Translations under genes and position numbers: made by a program
Source of the DNA: CALFML01 sp044222245
GTDB taxonomy: Bacteria; Myxococcota_A; Polyangia; Palsa-1104; JAEUJZ01
Reading direction: 5' to 3'
DNA length: 64,000 nucleotides
Assembly: GCA_044222245.1 (NCBI GenBank)
Contig: JBGANQ010000051.1
Location: forward strand, 3,537 to 67,536
Part shown: positions 62,846-64,000 of the stretch, piece by piece
Numbering within the stretch: the stretch's first letter is position 1
Layout: each line of letters begins with the position of its first letter
Notes under the pieces: generated by a model
Seen by the model: the letters and a program-made list of their open reading frames with translations, nothing else
Told to the model about the DNA's origin: nothing
Databases searched by the model: none

Positions 62846-64000
62846 TTAGGTGGGCCGGCGCCCCGGCTGCGGCGTCGCCGCCATCTGCAGCGCCGCCAGC
62901 ACCCGCGCCGGGGTGATCGGCAGCTCGCGCAGCCGCACCCCGATCGCGTTGTAGATCGCGTTGGCCACCGCCGCCGCCGTCGGCACCGTCGCCGGCTCAC
63001 CGATGCCGCTGGCGTCGGTGGACGAGCGCCCGCGCAGCTCCTCCAGCAGGATCACGTCGATCTGCGGCACGTCCAGGGCGCCGGCGATCTTGTACTGCTC
63101 GAAGTTGCCGTTTAGCACCTTGCCGGTCTTGCGATCGAGCCGCCGATCTTCGAACAGCGCGTAGGAGATGCCCTGGATGACGCCGCCATAGATCTGGCTG
63201 CGCGTGAGCATGGGGTTTATCGGCCGCCCGCAGTCGTGCGCGGCGACGACGCGCAGCACGCGCACCACGCCCGTGAGGGTGTCGACCTCGACCTCGGCGA
63301 ACTGCACGCCGCCGAGCTGGCCAAAGCCGGTGCCGCGGGTGCGGGCGCTGCTCTGAAAGCCGCCGTAGTCGGTCTGGCGCTCGGCGACGCCGACCACCTG
63401 CTCTTTGCGCAGCCGGGCCGCCGCCTGCTTGAACGACAGCGCCGGGGCGGGCTTGCCGCCTTTGAGTCCGGCGAGGCTGCCATCGGGGTTGAGCGTCGGC
63501 GGCTTGTCCAGCCCCAGGACCTGCTGCAGCTCCTTGAGCAGGGCCTGCTTGGCGGCGAAGGCGGCGTCGCGGGCGACCGGGGTAATCGACGCCGTGGTGA
63601 CGCTGCCGCCCGAGCCGGGGCCGAGCGGCAGCCGGGTGTCGCCGAGCGAGACCTTGATCCGCTCGACCGGCAGCCCGAGCTCCTCGGCGACCACCTGGGC
63701 GAGCGGGGTGCGGATGCCGCCGCCGATGTCCTGCACGCCAGTGAGCAGCTCGACGCTGCCGTCGCGGTGGATGCGCACCTCGGCGTGCGAGGCGAGGTTT
63801 ATCAGGTGGTACCACAGGCCCTGGGCCATGCCCAGGCCCCGCCGCAGGTGGCCCAGGGACCCCTGGGCAGGGCCCTGGCCGGCGGGGCGGCGGCGCTCCC
63901 AGCCGATGGCGGCGGCGCCGCGGCGGCGCTCCTCGTGGCGCGCGGCGTGGGGGTCATTCTTGTCGCGCAGGACCAGCGGGTCCAGGCCCAGCCGCTCGGC
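62846..64000 (-). CDS. Molybdopterin-binding subunit of a molybdenum hydroxylase (PaoC/CoxL-like), 5' part off the window
   Basis: The frame is open from the right edge of the window down to the stop at 62846, so the 384 codons seen are the C-terminal half of the large subunit. Typical segments are SSARTRGTGFGQLGGVQFAEVEVD, RVVAAHDCGRPINPMLTRSQIYGG and GIGEPATVPTAAAVANAIYNAIG, the last holding the conserved catalytic Glu region (GEP) near the Moco. The large, FAD and small Cys-rich genes are on one transcript. The substrate is probably an aldehyde or N-heterocycle. The iron-sulfur subunit may lie further upstream, outside the window. Confidence 0.9.
   Translation of the reverse strand, partial: AERLGLDPLVLRDKNDPHAARHEERRRGAAAIGWERRRPAGQGPAQGSLGHLRRGLGMAQGLWYHLINLASHAEVRIHRDGSVELLTGVQDIGGGIRTPLAQVVAEELGLPVERIKVSLGDTRLPLGPGSGGSVTTASITPVARDAAFAAKQALLKELQQVLGLDKPPTLNPDGSLAGLKGGKPAPALSFKQAAARLRKEQVVGVAERQTDYGGFQSSARTRGTGFGQLGGVQFAEVEVDTLTGVVRVLRVVAAHDCGRPINPMLTRSQIYGGVIQGISYALFEDRRLDRKTGKVLNGNFEQYKIAGALDVPQIDVILLEELRGRSSTDASGIGEPATVPTAAAVANAIYNAIGVRLRELPITPARVLAALQMAATPQPGRRPT

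Overview
The window is a very GC-rich chromosomal segment from a Gram-negative bacterium. The most likely source is a member of Myxococcota, the former Deltaproteobacteria. Several things point that way: a MYXO-CTERM-like tail downstream of a subtilase, a REC-DUF4388 regulator, many TPR proteins, many lipoproteins with short lipoboxes, a VIT-VWA surface protein, a PilZ protein, a LolC/E-type permease and Ala/Pro/Arg-rich linkers. I see no phage, insertion sequence, integrase or CRISPR array. It reads as ordinary chromosome with short operons and many convergent and divergent pairs.

Layout. 0-4.7 kb: a truncated gene start, a 3D-domain exported protein, a hypothetical protein, yacG, an M50-type membrane protease and hemD. 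4.7-9.5 kb: tRNA-Leu(CAA) and a tightly overlapping operon with a GldA-like ATPase, a GldF-GldG fusion and a GT-C-type membrane protein. 9.5-14.8 kb: a lipoprotein, an acyltransferase, a 50-residue lipoprotein with its own promoter and terminator, a six-CxxC zinc-ribbon protein behind an 11-bp tandem repeat, a lone crtI and a DUF1304 protein. 14.8-24.6 kb: a four-PAS hybrid histidine kinase, a peroxiredoxin, an aldo/keto-reductase-like protein, two nucleotide-sugar-type genes and a receiver-DUF4388 regulator. 24.9-29.1 kb: queC-queE (ATGA overlap), glyA and a Cys-rich exported protein.

29-42 kb is rich in envelope proteins: a TPR-gluzincin, an S8 subtilase, an L,D-transpeptidase, a LolC/E-like permease and a VIT-VWA/TPR/DUF2135 lipoprotein broken by a 50-bp templated duplication. 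42-51.4 kb holds a VanW protein, a DUF4105 membrane protein coupled to a five-heme cytochrome-TPR protein, a collagen-like lipoprotein and an FG-GAP lipoprotein. 51.4-59.4 kb: an epimerase and acyltransferase pair, a structured leader, RNase E/G with an 18-bp Arg-rich repeat tail, PilZ and TPR proteins, and an exported Cys-motif protein. 59.5-64 kb: a shikimate-pathway fusion (P-loop, AroD, AroE, in the order seen at the end of fungal AROM) and a molybdenum hydroxylase operon that runs off the window.

Three genes carry apparent frame breaks: the subtilase tail at 34.6 kb, the VIT-VWA gene at 39.5 kb and the RNase E/G tail at 55.8 kb. The 39.5 kb case is explained exactly by an inserted 50-bp copy of sequence 612 bp away. 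All three could be assembly errors or real mutations, and sequence alone cannot decide. Several start codons lack a Shine-Dalgarno sequence but have a -10-like hexamer 5-11 nt upstream, which suggests leaderless transcripts.
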